From Maritalea myrionectae DSM 19524 (GTDB taxonomy: Bacteria; Pseudomonadota; Alphaproteobacteria; Rhizobiales; Devosiaceae): a stretch of 64,000 bases of DNA. Position numbers and translations under genes: made by a program. The DNA is taken from assembly GCF_000423365.1 (NCBI RefSeq), contig NZ_AUHV01000005.1:248001-312000 (forward strand), given 5' to 3'. Under the pieces are notes generated by a model, which did not search any database, was not told the origin of the DNA, and saw nothing but the letters and a program-made list of their open reading frames with translations. Below are positions 45,333-54,720 of the stretch, piece by piece (positions within the stretch are counted from its first letter, which is position 1; each line of letters begins with the position of its first letter).

Positions 45333-45379
45333 ATCTTTACATTGTCACTTCGGGATTGGCCCGAACATGGAGAACAACA

Positions 45380-45631
45380 ATGACACACACAATCGAAATG
45401 CCCCACACGCAAACGCAAGATCAGTACATCACAATCATTGCGCGCACTGTGGCTGACGCCATGCGTCAGTTTAAGGCGCGCGGCCTCGATACAGAGGGCT
45501 ATGCGATTGTGGGTCCTGTCGACAAACATCGGTTTGCCCTTGCGGATGGCGACAATCCAAGCACCGATATGTTTGAAGGCGCGCAAATGATCGCCGCCAC
45601 ATTCCGCCGCTCAATGCCACGCCAAGGCTAA
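45380..45631 (+). CDS. Small hypothetical protein upstream of aceA
   Basis: Eighty-three residues, no signal peptide or membrane segment. It begins MTHTIEMPHTQTQDQYI and contains an ARTVADAMRQFKARGLD helix. The rest is mixed alpha-beta in character. I recall similar proteins in this position in rhizobia but cannot name a family. ATG 45380 has GGAGAAC upstream; the longer frame from 45326 is unlikely. It is transcribed toward aceA, 111 bp ahead, with a hairpin between, and is probably coregulated with isocitrate lyase. Confidence 0.7.
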   Translation: MTHTIEMPHTQTQDQYITIIARTVADAMRQFKARGLDTEGYAIVGPVDKHRFALADGDNPSTDMFEGAQMIAATFRRSMPRQG

Positions 45632-45690
45632 ACACAAAATCTACTGAATAAACTTCCCTCCAAAAGATGCCGTAGCTCATGCGGTGTCCA

Positions 45691-45711
45691 CCGCCGAGAC
45701 CTTCTCGGCGG
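45691..45711 (+). other. Intercistronic hairpin before aceA
   Basis: Perfect 9-bp stem CCGCCGAGA/TCTCGGCGG with a 3-base loop, 31 bases before the aceA ATG. There is no U-tract, so it is more likely an RNA stability or processing element than a terminator. An upstream GCGG (45681-45684) can compete for CCGC in the left arm. Confidence 0.5.
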
Positions 45712-45742
45712 CTGGGAGGTGTGTATCTAAAGGGAGAAGATA

Positions 45743-47032
45743 ATGCTCGACCGCAACCAACAGAACCAGTTCAAAGCCCCCGAATGGGCACCCGACCGCT
45801 GGAAAAATATCAAACGTAATTACACGCCAGAAGATGTGGCTAAATTGGCCGGCTCACTGCCCATCCAGCATTCATTGGCTGAAAATGGCGCCAAGAAATT
45901 GTGGCATCTTTTGCATACGGAAGATTATGTGCCCACCCTTGGTACCTTCACCGGCAACCAAGCGGTGCAGCAGATCAAAGCGGGTTTGAAGGCCATTTAT
46001 TTGTCAGGTTGGCAGGTTGCGGCGGACGCCAACAATTCGGGCAATATGTATCCCGACCAATCGCTTTACCCGGCAGACAGCGTGCCTGCGATCGTCAAGC
46101 GCATCAATAAAGGGTTGCAGCGGGCGGATCAGATCCAAACGATGGAAAAACTGTCCGGCGAAAGCACAACCGATTATGATTTCTTTGCGCCGATCATCGC
46201 CGATGCGGAAGCTGGCTTTGGCGGCCAGTTGAACGCCTTTGAACTGATGAAGGCGATGATTGAAGCAGGTGCTGCAGCGGTTCACTTTGAAGATCAGTTG
46301 GCGTCTGAAAAGAAATGCGGCCATTTGGGCGGCAAGGTTCTTGTGCCGACAAAAACCTTTGTCCGCACATTGAACGCGGCGCGCTTGGCCTCTGACGTTA
46401 TGGGCGTACCGACACTGATTATGGCGCGGACCGATGCGGAAGCCGCGCGCTTGATCACCTCAGACGTTGATGAATATGACGCACCGTTCGTCACCGGAGA
46501 GCGCACCGAAGAAGGCTTTTATCGCTTGAAAGGTGGCTTTGATGCTGCGATTGCCCGCGGTTTGGCCTATGCGCCTTATGCGGATTTGATCTGGTGTGAA
46601 ACGTCAACGCCAAATCTGGATGATGCCCGCCGCTTTGCCGAAGCGATCAAGGCTGAATATCCGGATCAGATGCTGGCTTATAATTGTTCACCATCGTTCA
46701 ACTGGGCGAAACATATGGGTGAAAATGAGATGGCGAAGTTCCAAGCTGAACTGGGCGCGATGGGCTATAAATATCAGTTCATCACCTTGGCCGGGTTCCA
46801 CAATCTCAGCTACACCACATTCGATCTGGCGAGCCGCTATAAAGAGCGGGGCATGGCTGCCTATTCAGAATTGCAGCAGGCCGAATTTGGGGCGGAAAGC
46901 CGCGGCTTTTCTGCCACACGGCACCAGCGCGAAGTGGGCACCAGCTATTTTGATGCGGTTTCCATGGCGGTTAGCCAGGGCTCCAGCTCCACAACTGCGA
47001 TGAGCGATTCGACGGAAACGGCGCAGTTCTAA
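45743..47032 (+). CDS. aceA: Isocitrate lyase
   Basis: Glyoxylate shunt enzyme cleaving isocitrate to glyoxylate and succinate for growth on acetate and fatty acids. The catalytic loop KKCGHLGGK has Cys192, and the upstream block [11 protein letters not shown] and the later YNCSPSFNW are conserved. Length is 429 residues. AAGGGAGAA precedes the ATG. A strong terminator follows. Malate synthase is not in the window. Confidence 0.97.
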   Translation: MLDRNQQNQFKAPEWAPDRWKNIKRNYTPEDVAKLAGSLPIQHSLAENGAKKLWHLLHTEDYVPTLGTFTGNQAVQQIKAGLKAIYLSGWQVAADANNSGNMYPDQSLYPADSVPAIVKRINKGLQRADQIQTMEKLSGESTTDYDFFAPIIADAEAGFGGQLNAFELMKAMIEAGAAAVHFEDQLASEKKCGHLGGKVLVPTKTFVRTLNAARLASDVMGVPTLIMARTDAEAARLITSDVDEYDAPFVTGERTEEGFYRLKGGFDAAIARGLAYAPYADLIWCETSTPNLDDARRFAEAIKAEYPDQMLAYNCSPSFNWAKHMGENEMAKFQAELGAMGYKYQFITLAGFHNLSYTTFDLASRYKERGMAAYSELQQAEFGAESRGFSATRHQREVGTSYFDAVSMAVSQGSSSTTAMSDSTETAQF

Positions 47033-47092
47033 AGACCAACCCTTTGACGAAAGGTCGTCGTCCCCACAGCTGGCGACCAGCAGTCAAAACTC

Positions 47093-47120
47093 AACCGGCG
47101 GGTTTTCCCGCCGGTTTTTT
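47093..47120. terminator. Rho-independent terminator after aceA
   Basis: Perfect 10-bp stem AACCGGCGGG/CCCGCCGGTT with a TTTT loop, then four further T (six in a row counting the stem end). It lies 60 bases after the aceA stop. It may also serve the convergent peptidase gene, whose stop is at 47131. Confidence 0.85.
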
Positions 47121-47130
47121 CATGTCAAAT

Positions 47131-49209
47131 TTAGTCGGCTTTTTGCCCCGGGGCCAATGCTTTGGCCGCCGCCTCCAGGCCTTTCACCCCTTCAATACCC
47201 GCCAAAATTTCAGCGGAAGATCCTTTAAAGGCATCGCCAATTGGCTCAGCGCGGCCACCCAGACATTCGGCCAAAAAGCCTTCCATGGTGGCGAAAAAGC
47301 TCAAGCGATTTTCCGGGCGTTGGAAACCGTGGCCTTCGTCCGTGTAATTCAAATAGGTCACCGGAAGGCCCTTTTCCTGCATCGCGTCTGCGATTTGGTC
47401 AGCCTCGATTTTCGTTACACGCGGATCGTTTGCCCCTTGGCCGATCAAAAGCGGCACTTTGATCTCATCCACATGGGTCAATGGCGATTGGGCCACAATG
47501 CGCTCGCGATCTTCTGGCTTGGCCGGGTCACCAATATGACGATAAAAGGTGCCTTCCAAAACAGGTCGCCAATAGGGTGGGAAGCTCTCCATCAGAGTCA
47601 CGAGATTGGACGGGCCGACAATATCAACGCCACAGGCAAATTTGTCTGGCGTAAACGTCACGCCTACCAAAGTGGCGTAGCCGCCATATGAGCCGCCGCC
47701 GATGGCGACTTTATCTGGATCGGCAATGCCTTTTTCAATCGCCCAATCTACCGCGTCGATCAAATCATCATGCATTTTGCCTGACCATTCGCCAATGGCA
47801 CTGTTTACGTGATTTTTGCCAAAGCCGGTGGAGCCGCGATAATTTACGCTCAACACGGCATAGCCCCGGTTGGCCATCCATTGGTGGGTGGCATTATAGC
47901 CATAACCATCGCGTGCCCAAGGGCCGCCATGCACCCACAGAATCGTCGGCACAGGTTGATCAGGGATGCCATCGCCATCTTCGTCTGTGCCCGGGGGCAA
48001 GGTGTAATAGCTCACCAGTTCCAACCCATCACGGGCTTTAATCGCCACAGGATGCATTGGCTGCAACGGCGCGTCGGCCAGAGCGGGACGACTGGAAAAC
48101 AGCTCGGTCAATGTTTTACTGTCCCGATCATAGAGCTGATAGGTCCCCGGCGCTTCGGCTGCATCATCAACCACCACCCATTTGCGATTGTCGCGTGTGG
48201 CGCTGGTGATGCTGATCTGGCCCTTGAACTGCGACTTCAGAAATTCGAGATCGCCTTCAATCGATGAATCCAAGGCGGTCCATTCTGATTTCAAATGGTT
48301 CACCGCATAGGCGAGCGGCTCCAAGGTTTCCGGGTCGGTTGCCACATTGGAAATATCAGCGAGGTCACTGCTGGCAAGTTCCGTCACCTTGCCGCTTTCA
48401 ATCTCGACCTTGGTGAAGGCGGCTTTGTCGCGCCCACGGCTGTCGAGCATATAGATGCTCTCATTATCCTTTGAAAATCCGATGAGATGTGTATTGAAGA
48501 AGTCATCATTTTCAATGGTTTGAAACAGATCGCCTTTTTCGCCCTTCTCATTCACATGATAGATGTTGGCGCCGCCGCCGGGAATGGTTTCCACCCCAAA
48601 ACGCGGGGTAAGGCTATTATCAATATCCCAGCCGCCATAGCCTGGATTCTCCGCCAACAGGCTCATTTCGCCCGTGCGATAATTCAGGTCAAACAGGTCA
48701 AAAAACTGCGGGTCGCGTTCATTGATACCAATAATTGCGCGACCGGGATAATCCTTATTCATTTTGAGCATTTGCGCCCGCGCCCCATCCTTGATGGGCG
48801 TTAGGTCGCGGGTTTCTGCGGTTTCGATATTGGTGGCGTAAAGATGGAAATTCTCATCGCCGCCCTTATCTTGCTGGGTCAGAATATAGGCGCTATCGGG
48901 TGTCCAGAAATGGGCATTGATGCCACGCTTCTTATCCTGGGTGATCACGCGGGCCTCGTCTGGCGTGTCTGCGGGCGCAACCCACACATTCATCACCCCA
49001 TCTTTTGGGGCGAGCCAGCTTAGCCATTTCCCATCAGGGCTGATGCGGCCTTGTGATTGGGTGGGATTGCCCAACAGCGCTTCACGCGGAATAAGGTCAT
49101 ATTGGGAAGATGATGCAAATGCGGGTGCCATTGTGCCTCCGGCCATTGAAAGTAAGATTGAACAGGCTGCCGTGGCGGCCAGCCCAGATGATTTGATTGA
49201 ATATGACAT
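47131..49209 (-). CDS. Secreted S9 family prolyl oligopeptidase-like peptidase
   Basis: Serine peptidase with a signal peptide (about 1-35), an N-terminal beta-propeller and a C-terminal alpha/beta-hydrolase domain, 692 residues. The nucleophile is in GGGSYGGYATL (about 504), the acid in GANDPRV (about 592) and the His in DEGHGF (about 625). The oxyanion block VNYRGSTGFGK is conserved. It resembles S9C acylaminoacyl- and dipeptidyl-type peptidases. ATG 49209 has AAGGAG upstream; the 20-residue longer frame is rejected. Likely periplasmic peptide degradation. Confidence 0.92.
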   Translation of the reverse strand: MSYSIKSSGLAATAACSILLSMAGGTMAPAFASSSQYDLIPREALLGNPTQSQGRISPDGKWLSWLAPKDGVMNVWVAPADTPDEARVITQDKKRGINAHFWTPDSAYILTQQDKGGDENFHLYATNIETAETRDLTPIKDGARAQMLKMNKDYPGRAIIGINERDPQFFDLFDLNYRTGEMSLLAENPGYGGWDIDNSLTPRFGVETIPGGGANIYHVNEKGEKGDLFQTIENDDFFNTHLIGFSKDNESIYMLDSRGRDKAAFTKVEIESGKVTELASSDLADISNVATDPETLEPLAYAVNHLKSEWTALDSSIEGDLEFLKSQFKGQISITSATRDNRKWVVVDDAAEAPGTYQLYDRDSKTLTELFSSRPALADAPLQPMHPVAIKARDGLELVSYYTLPPGTDEDGDGIPDQPVPTILWVHGGPWARDGYGYNATHQWMANRGYAVLSVNYRGSTGFGKNHVNSAIGEWSGKMHDDLIDAVDWAIEKGIADPDKVAIGGGSYGGYATLVGVTFTPDKFACGVDIVGPSNLVTLMESFPPYWRPVLEGTFYRHIGDPAKPEDRERIVAQSPLTHVDEIKVPLLIGQGANDPRVTKIEADQIADAMQEKGLPVTYLNYTDEGHGFQRPENRLSFFATMEGFLAECLGGRAEPIGDAFKGSSAEILAGIEGVKGLEAAAKALAPGQKAD

Positions 49210-49395
49210 ATAAGTACTCCTTGGCAGAATGCCAAAGAGATGTGGGCTGGATTTTGTCAGACAATGCAAAAATTGTCTTTTTTTATCGCGAATTGGCCTT
49301 GAAGTTTAAAACCAAAGCGCTAAGGCCGCCACAGGTTTTCCGCTATCGATGATTTGACTTTCCTGCGGCTCCGATAGGCGGGCGGCGGCCACAGA

Positions 49396-50301
49396 TCATT
49401 TTGCGAGATGCGTCAGCAAAAAATCAACGCTCGTTTTGATCTTGTTTAGCCGGTATTTGGGTTGATGATAGAGCAGATAAATGCCGGATTGATCATTGCG
49501 GGACGGGGCAAGTTCTGCATCCTCCAATGACAATGGCTTCAACGCACCCGTCGCAAGCTGCTGTTCGATACCCCACCGGGGGAGCAGCGCCAGGCCCATT
49601 CCCGCCTCGGCTTCAGCCACCATTTCTGCACCTGCATTGCAGATGAAGCTTGGATGGGTCATCACTTCTTTCCAACCACCGGCAATCAGCTTGGCTTGCC
49701 AATGGATTATTCTTTGTGGCCCGCGATAGAGCAACGTTCTGTGGTGGTCCAGATCCGCCAGAATCTTTGGGTTGCCAAAACGCTCAAGATAATTTGGTGC
49801 GGCCACCAGGGTAAATCTATTGTCGGTCAGCTTTCGTGCAATGGCGCGTTCTGGCGGATCAGCTGTGGCACGAATTGCCAAATCCACATCATCACTCGCC
49901 AGATTTGACACTTGGTCGGTCAGTTCCAGATCCACAACCAAATCGGGAAATTTGGTCCGCATTTTTCTCAAAACCGGCATCAGACAAAAACTGCCATAGC
50001 TGGGCGTGCATGTTATGCGCAAAAGACCTGTTGGCGCGCCGGGTCGATCTCGAACAACGCTTTCCGCCGCATCCAGTCCGGCTACGGCGCCACGCACCTG
50101 TTCGAGATAAATCTCGCCCAATTCTGTCAGCTTCACCACGCGTGTGGTGCGCGTGAGCAAGCTGATGCCCATATCCGCTTCCAGGTCTTGAATGCGCCGT
50201 GAAACGGAAGAGGCGGGCACCCCCAGCGCCTTAGCCGCCAGTGTAAAATTATGGGTCTCCGCCACCTTAATGAAATATCTGATGGCGCGAAGCCTATCCA
50301 T
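49396..50301 (-). CDS. LysR family regulator
   Basis: LysR-type transcription factor of 301 residues. The N-terminal HTH has FTLAAKALGVPASSVSRRIQ, and the type 2 periplasmic-binding-like effector domain follows. It is divergent from an MDR-family reductase with a palindrome between, so that gene is the likely target. The effector is unknown. GGAGGGG precedes the ATG. Confidence 0.92.
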   Translation of the reverse strand: MDRLRAIRYFIKVAETHNFTLAAKALGVPASSVSRRIQDLEADMGISLLTRTTRVVKLTELGEIYLEQVRGAVAGLDAAESVVRDRPGAPTGLLRITCTPSYGSFCLMPVLRKMRTKFPDLVVDLELTDQVSNLASDDVDLAIRATADPPERAIARKLTDNRFTLVAAPNYLERFGNPKILADLDHHRTLLYRGPQRIIHWQAKLIAGGWKEVMTHPSFICNAGAEMVAEAEAGMGLALLPRWGIEQQLATGALKPLSLEDAELAPSRNDQSGIYLLYHQPKYRLNKIKTSVDFLLTHLAK

Positions 50302-50349
50302 AGCACCCCTCCGATCGTCTTTCGTAGTCTCGCCTTTTATTGCCTAAAA

Positions 50350-50364
50350 GACAATACAATTGTC
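50350..50364. promoter_or_regulatory. Palindrome in the lysR/MDR divergent region
   Basis: GACAAT-ACA-ATTGTC is a 15-bp perfect dyad, the size expected of a LysR recognition site. On the minus strand it overlaps TTGACA, a full-consensus -35. It is placed to allow control of both divergent genes. Confidence 0.45.
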
Positions 50365-50449
50365 AAAAAGCGCCCAATTATCAGGGGCATGCTGGGCTGT
50401 TATGTTCAGTTCTGCAACAATTAACGCCCTTCGGGCCATGGAGCATGAA

Positions 50450-51427
50450 ATGAAAACTATCGAAATCACAGAAATTGGAAATCCGGCTGACGTCTTGATG
50501 CTTAAAGAAACACCCACCCCGACAGTGAAGCCAGGTGAAGTTCGGGTGGAAGTTTTGGCGACACCAATTCACCCGTCCAACTTGCTGTCGATTGCCGGGC
50601 AATATGGTGAGAAACCGCAATTGCACTCCGTTCCCGGCGTTGAAGGCGTTGGGCGTGTGGTTGAGCTGGGCGAAGGCGTCACCCATTTAGAGGCAGGTCA
50701 AAATGTATTACTTGCCGGCGGCTTGGGCACATGGCGCGACGAAATGGTAGGCCCTGCCGATGGCTTTATTCCCCTGCCACCAGGTGATGTTGAGCAATTG
50801 TCCATGGTCGCCCTAAATCCGGTCACCGCACATTTGCTGCTCACCAAATTCAGGACACTTAAGCCAGGTGACTGGATCATTCAAAGCGCCGCCAATTCGG
50901 CTGTTGGTGAACTCATTATTCAACTGGCGGCACAGCGTGGCATCAAGACCGTTAATATTGTCCGGCGGGAAAGTCTAATTCCCGCGTTAAAGGCGTTGGG
51001 AGCAGATATCGTGCTGGTGGATCAGGAAGATCTGGCTGAGCGCGTGAAAGAAGCCACTGGCGGCGCCCCAATCGTTTACGGCATTGATTGTGTGGGCGAC
51101 GAAACATTTGTCCGCATTTTGGATGTGCTTGCCTATGGCGGCACCCTCACCACCTATGGCGCGCTGTCTATGCGTTCACCCGCATTGAATCTGGGAGCCG
51201 CCATTTTTAAGGAGATCAGCATTCACGGTTTCTGGTCAGCCAAATGGTTCGAAACGGCCAGCCCGGCAGAAAGGCAGGACGTTTTTGGCACCCTTATCCC
51301 GATGGTGGCCAATGGGAAACTGAAAACAAAAATCGATTCACGCTTTCCGCTGGAAGAGATTGGTCAAGCGGCTGATCGCGCCGCCGAGGCAGGCCGTGAT
51401 GGTAAAGTGCTTTTGGTGCCCAATTGA
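50450..51427 (+). CDS. MDR-superfamily reductase, 2-enoyl-thioester reductase-like
   Basis: Medium-chain dehydrogenase/reductase of 325 residues without catalytic zinc ligands. The block LNPVTAHLLL, the cofactor region GDWIIQSAANSAVGELIIQLA and NIVRRESL resemble the ETR/MECR group that reduces 2-enoyl thioesters with NADPH. Quinone reductase activity is an alternative. ATG 50450 has GGAG six bases upstream; the longer frame from 50360 runs through the LysR operator region. Probably controlled by the divergent LysR protein. Confidence 0.85.
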   Translation: MKTIEITEIGNPADVLMLKETPTPTVKPGEVRVEVLATPIHPSNLLSIAGQYGEKPQLHSVPGVEGVGRVVELGEGVTHLEAGQNVLLAGGLGTWRDEMVGPADGFIPLPPGDVEQLSMVALNPVTAHLLLTKFRTLKPGDWIIQSAANSAVGELIIQLAAQRGIKTVNIVRRESLIPALKALGADIVLVDQEDLAERVKEATGGAPIVYGIDCVGDETFVRILDVLAYGGTLTTYGALSMRSPALNLGAAIFKEISIHGFWSAKWFETASPAERQDVFGTLIPMVANGKLKTKIDSRFPLEEIGQAADRAAEAGRDGKVLLVPN

Positions 51428-51487
51428 GCCAACGCGCATACGGATCAACGCCCCACTTAAGGCGAATCAATCCCGTTTGAGAACTAG

Positions 51488-51513
51488 GCCCGCGCCTTGT
51501 GGCGTGGGCTTTT
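51488..51513 (+). terminator. Terminator after the MDR gene
   Basis: Stem GCCCGCGCC/GGCGTGGGC (nine pairs, one G-T) with the loop TTGT and four T after the stem. It lies 60 bases after the MDR stop and just before the convergent GNAT stop. Confidence 0.7.
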
Positions 51514-51527
51514 CGGCCCTTTGCGGC

Positions 51528-51950
51528 CTAGCCCTGCTGCCGCAAACGAAAGGCCATGCCCTGGCTTGTTGGCGCGGTCATTTCAAAACCAAATTTCTTG
51601 TAAAGATGGTGGGCGTCGCCATCGGCAAACAGATTCACCCAGGTCAAATCCGGCATATGGGCATGGATATGGTCCACCAGTGCCTGCATAATTTGCTGGC
51701 CCAACCCCTTGCCCTGATGCGCTGGGTCCACGGCGATATCGCAGATTTGCACAAAGCAGCCACCGTCACCGATCAGGCGGCCCATGCCCACCAATTGTCC
51801 TGCTTCGTCGCGCAAACTCACGCCGTAAAGGGAGTTGGCCATGCCGATCGTGGCGCCTTCCAGGCTTTTGGGCGACAGGCCCGTTTTCACCCGCATGTCG
51901 CAATATTCTTCAGGCGTGGGTGTCTTGTGTTCAATTTGAATTTTCGTCAT
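51528..51950 (-). CDS. GNAT family N-acetyltransferase
   Basis: Acetyltransferase of 140 residues. The acetyl-CoA site is in DIAVDPAHQGKGLGQQIMQ, and the segment HHLYKKFGFEMTAPTSQGM closes the fold. The substrate is unknown; the short form resembles small-molecule GNATs. ATG 51950 begins MTKIQIEHKTPTPEEY; a TTG at 51983 is an alternative. It is divergent from a secreted protein gene with a gap of 56 bases. Confidence 0.88.
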   Translation of the reverse strand: MTKIQIEHKTPTPEEYCDMRVKTGLSPKSLEGATIGMANSLYGVSLRDEAGQLVGMGRLIGDGGCFVQICDIAVDPAHQGKGLGQQIMQALVDHIHAHMPDLTWVNLFADGDAHHLYKKFGFEMTAPTSQGMAFRLRQQG

Positions 51951-52006
51951 TGTGATTTCATATATTTTTGGTTGAACTTCCAACAGATGGAAATTGGATT
52001 TTTTAA

Positions 52007-52573
52007 ATGATTTTAGCCAGATACCTGCTTCGGCCTGTCCTATTTATCGGCCTCTTGCTCGCCTTTGCTGGAATGGGCACCTCCCCTTCATTGGCGCAAG
52101 CGCCAAAAGGAATCAATGAAGAATTTTTGATCGAAAATTCAGCGCGTGTCAGCAAGGTCAAAGCTTACTATAAAGGCAACACGGTGATGAGTTACCAAAA
52201 GCCCTATGGTACGCAAATCGAATATTTTACACCGGGCGGGAAAACGTTTCTTTGGTATCCGGGGAACCGCGACGTGGTGCGCGGCGAATGGAAAGTGGGC
52301 ACAGGCAAGGATGGCTATCCGCAAACATGCTTCCGATACCAAGCCAATAGCGTAAATCCCTTTACAAAGGTTCCCGGCGGCAAGTGGCAATGCGCCCAAT
52401 CGATCTACATGATGTTCACGGACAAGCAGCGCATCAAAGGCGATGCTTTTGGCCTCAGCCAACAGATGCCGTTCAAATTGTCAAAGCGAAAGACGAGCTT
52501 TAAACGTTTGGCAAAGAAAGCAAAGATTGATGCCCGTGGTCTGCGCTATCTGCCCACGGCAAGCGACAAGTAA
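52007..52573 (+). CDS. Hypothetical secreted protein
   Basis: Unrecognised, 188 residues. The signal peptide (about 1-31, ending SLAQA) predicts periplasmic location. The body has KAYYKGNTVMSYQKPYGTQI, a WYPG turn, a GEWKVGTG strand, and two Cys (QTCFRYQ, WQCAQS) that could form a disulfide. The tail is basic. The alternating pattern suggests a small beta-sheet domain. No convincing link to its neighbours; convergent with a DinB gene. Confidence 0.75.
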   Translation: MILARYLLRPVLFIGLLLAFAGMGTSPSLAQAPKGINEEFLIENSARVSKVKAYYKGNTVMSYQKPYGTQIEYFTPGGKTFLWYPGNRDVVRGEWKVGTGKDGYPQTCFRYQANSVNPFTKVPGGKWQCAQSIYMMFTDKQRIKGDAFGLSQQMPFKLSKRKTSFKRLAKKAKIDARGLRYLPTASDK

Positions 52574-52579
52574 TCAGCG

Positions 52580-53125
52580 CTAAACCAAATCGGCTTCGGT
52601 CCACCCAATGGCAGCCAAATCTGCGGTGCGGTAGGGCTTGTCGATGGCAAACAAAAACTCATCCAGTTGCGGCGGCTTAACAGGGCTGCCGGCCAGCATG
52701 GCATGGGCTTGTCCGCGATGGTGAATTTGGTGTTGGAACAGGTGCAAAAGCACATTTTCTACCGGCTCAGTGGTTTTGTTCAGCTGCACAATCTGATCGA
52801 GCTTTTCTGTGGTCAGTTGTTTGCAAAATTGAATCAATCGCTCATCAACCTCGCTTTGGGCTTTGCGCAGGGCGAGTGGGTCTGCAAATGGCGTCTCGTC
52901 CTTCCACGCATCTGCCCCCAAATCACCGCCTTCCAGCGCGTCCACATAAAACCAATCCACCACAAGGTTATGATTCAAGGTCTGCCACAATGACGGGAAA
53001 AAAGAGGTGCGCTCCTTTTTAAACTCTGCCGCCTCCATGGTCGAAATTGCCGTGAGCAGCCGATAATTGGCCAGCCGATTATTCTGCGCCAGCTTGACGA
53101 ACGGTCGCGCGATATTGTCTGTCAT
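52580..53125 (-). CDS. DinB family protein
   Basis: Four-helix-bundle protein of 181 residues. The usual metal-binding His triad is suggested by the His in LNHNLVVDWFY and the two in HQIHHRGQAHAML. DinB-like proteins include thiol-dependent transferases, but the exact reaction here is unknown. It lies seven bases from the comM stop in the same direction. Confidence 0.85.
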   Translation of the reverse strand: MTDNIARPFVKLAQNNRLANYRLLTAISTMEAAEFKKERTSFFPSLWQTLNHNLVVDWFYVDALEGGDLGADAWKDETPFADPLALRKAQSEVDERLIQFCKQLTTEKLDQIVQLNKTTEPVENVLLHLFQHQIHHRGQAHAMLAGSPVKPPQLDEFLFAIDKPYRTADLAAIGWTEADLV

Positions 53126-53131
53126 TTGCGT

Positions 53132-54652
53132 TTATCCCAAATTGAAATTCAGTCGATAGCCCAGCGCCTCGGCCACGTGCTGTCGCTCCACCTGTGGTTG
53201 ATTGTCCAGATCAGCCAAGGTCCGCGCCACCTTGAGCACTCGATGATAGGCCCGAGCGGAGAGATTGAACTTTTCTGCCGCGTCCACCAAGAGTTTTTTG
53301 GAATTATCTTTCAGCTCCACCACTTTTTCGATTACATCGGCGCTGGCCCTTGCGTTGGTGTGGGTGGTCACCGCGCCCATCTGGGCAAACCGTTCATGCT
53401 GCAATTGTCGCGCCCGCGCCACCCGCTTGGCGATGGCTTCGCTTGGTTCGCTCTTGCCGCCATCGATCATATCCAGCGCCGACACAGCAGGCACATCAAT
53501 GCGAATATCGATGCGGTCGAGGAAGGGACCCGAAAGCCGCGCTTGATAGTCTGCCGCGCAGCGCGCGCCACGACGGCATGTGTGCCCCGGGGTCCCGGCC
53601 ATGCCGCATTTGCACGGGTTCATGGCCGCCACCAATTGAAATTGTGAAGGGTAGGTCACCCGATTGTTGGCGCGGGCGATGATGGTCTCACCGCTTTCCA
53701 ACGGTTGCCGCAAACTGTCGATCACTTGCGGCGAGAATTCGGGCAACTCGTCGAGAAACAAAATACCATTATGGGCCAGAGATACTTCGCCCGGCTTAAC
53801 CTTTAAGCCACCGCCGACCAGCGCCGCCATCGAGGCTGAATGGTGAGGGGCCCGAAAGGGACGACGGTCTGACAATTGGCCGCCCGCCAATTGCCCCGCC
53901 ACTGACTGCACCATGGATACATCCAACAGTTCGCGGGGATTGAGCGGCGGCAAAATTGACGGCAACCGCGCCGCCAGCATGGATTTGCCTGCCCCGGGGG
54001 GGCCGACCATCAAAAAATTATGCGCCCCGGCTGCCGCAACTTCCAATGCGCGTTTGGCGCTTTCCTGGCCTTTAATGTCAGCCATATCAGGCAGGTCTGC
54101 GCCCAGTTCTTGACGCTTTGGTTGGGGCCGCACACACATTTGCGTGCCCTTCAAATGATTGACCAGCGCCAGTAGGCTTTCTGGCGCCACAATATCCAAT
54201 TCGCCCCCGGCCCATGCCGCTTCTGGCCCAGCCACTTTAGGGCAGATAAGCCCAAGCTCCATGCTTTGGGCGGCAATCGCGGTCGGCAGCACACCCGCCA
54301 CAGGGGAAATCCGACCATCCAGCGCCAATTCGCCCAACACCAAATAACCATTGGCCATATCGGGCGAAATGGCACCGATGGCGGCCATCAGCCCAAGGGC
54401 GATGGGCAAATCATAATGGCTGCCTTCTTTGGGTAAATCTGCGGGGGCCAAATTGACCACGATCCGCTTTGGGGGGAGGGACAGGCCCGATGCGTTCAAC
54501 GCCGCGCGCACCCGCTCTTTGCTTTCGGCTACGGCCTTATCGGCCAGTCCGACAATATTAAATGCAGGCAACCCATTGGCAACCTGCACTTGTACATCAA
54601 TGGGCACCGTATTGATGCCCTGAAACGCCACCGTTTGAATGCGCGTGACCAT
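53132..54652 (-). CDS. comM: YifB/ComM family AAA+ ATPase (magnesium chelatase-like)
   Basis: Hexameric helicase-type AAA+ protein, 506 residues. It has an N-terminal Lon-like fold (about 1-170), Walker A GPPGAGKSMLAARLP near 217, NGILFLDELPEF and a C-terminal lid domain. A Cys-rich stretch (CKCGMAGTPGHTCRRGARC) matches the family zinc motif. In Vibrio ComM promotes branch migration during natural transformation. No other competence gene is in the window. Confidence 0.92.
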   Translation of the reverse strand: MVTRIQTVAFQGINTVPIDVQVQVANGLPAFNIVGLADKAVAESKERVRAALNASGLSLPPKRIVVNLAPADLPKEGSHYDLPIALGLMAAIGAISPDMANGYLVLGELALDGRISPVAGVLPTAIAAQSMELGLICPKVAGPEAAWAGGELDIVAPESLLALVNHLKGTQMCVRPQPKRQELGADLPDMADIKGQESAKRALEVAAAGAHNFLMVGPPGAGKSMLAARLPSILPPLNPRELLDVSMVQSVAGQLAGGQLSDRRPFRAPHHSASMAALVGGGLKVKPGEVSLAHNGILFLDELPEFSPQVIDSLRQPLESGETIIARANNRVTYPSQFQLVAAMNPCKCGMAGTPGHTCRRGARCAADYQARLSGPFLDRIDIRIDVPAVSALDMIDGGKSEPSEAIAKRVARARQLQHERFAQMGAVTTHTNARASADVIEKVVELKDNSKKLLVDAAEKFNLSARAYHRVLKVARTLADLDNQPQVERQHVAEALGYRLNFNLG

Positions 54653-54720
54653 AAAAATCCAATAGCTTTAAGTATAATTACAAAAACCTATCAGGGGAAC
54701 GGGTCACGCGCAAGAACGTT

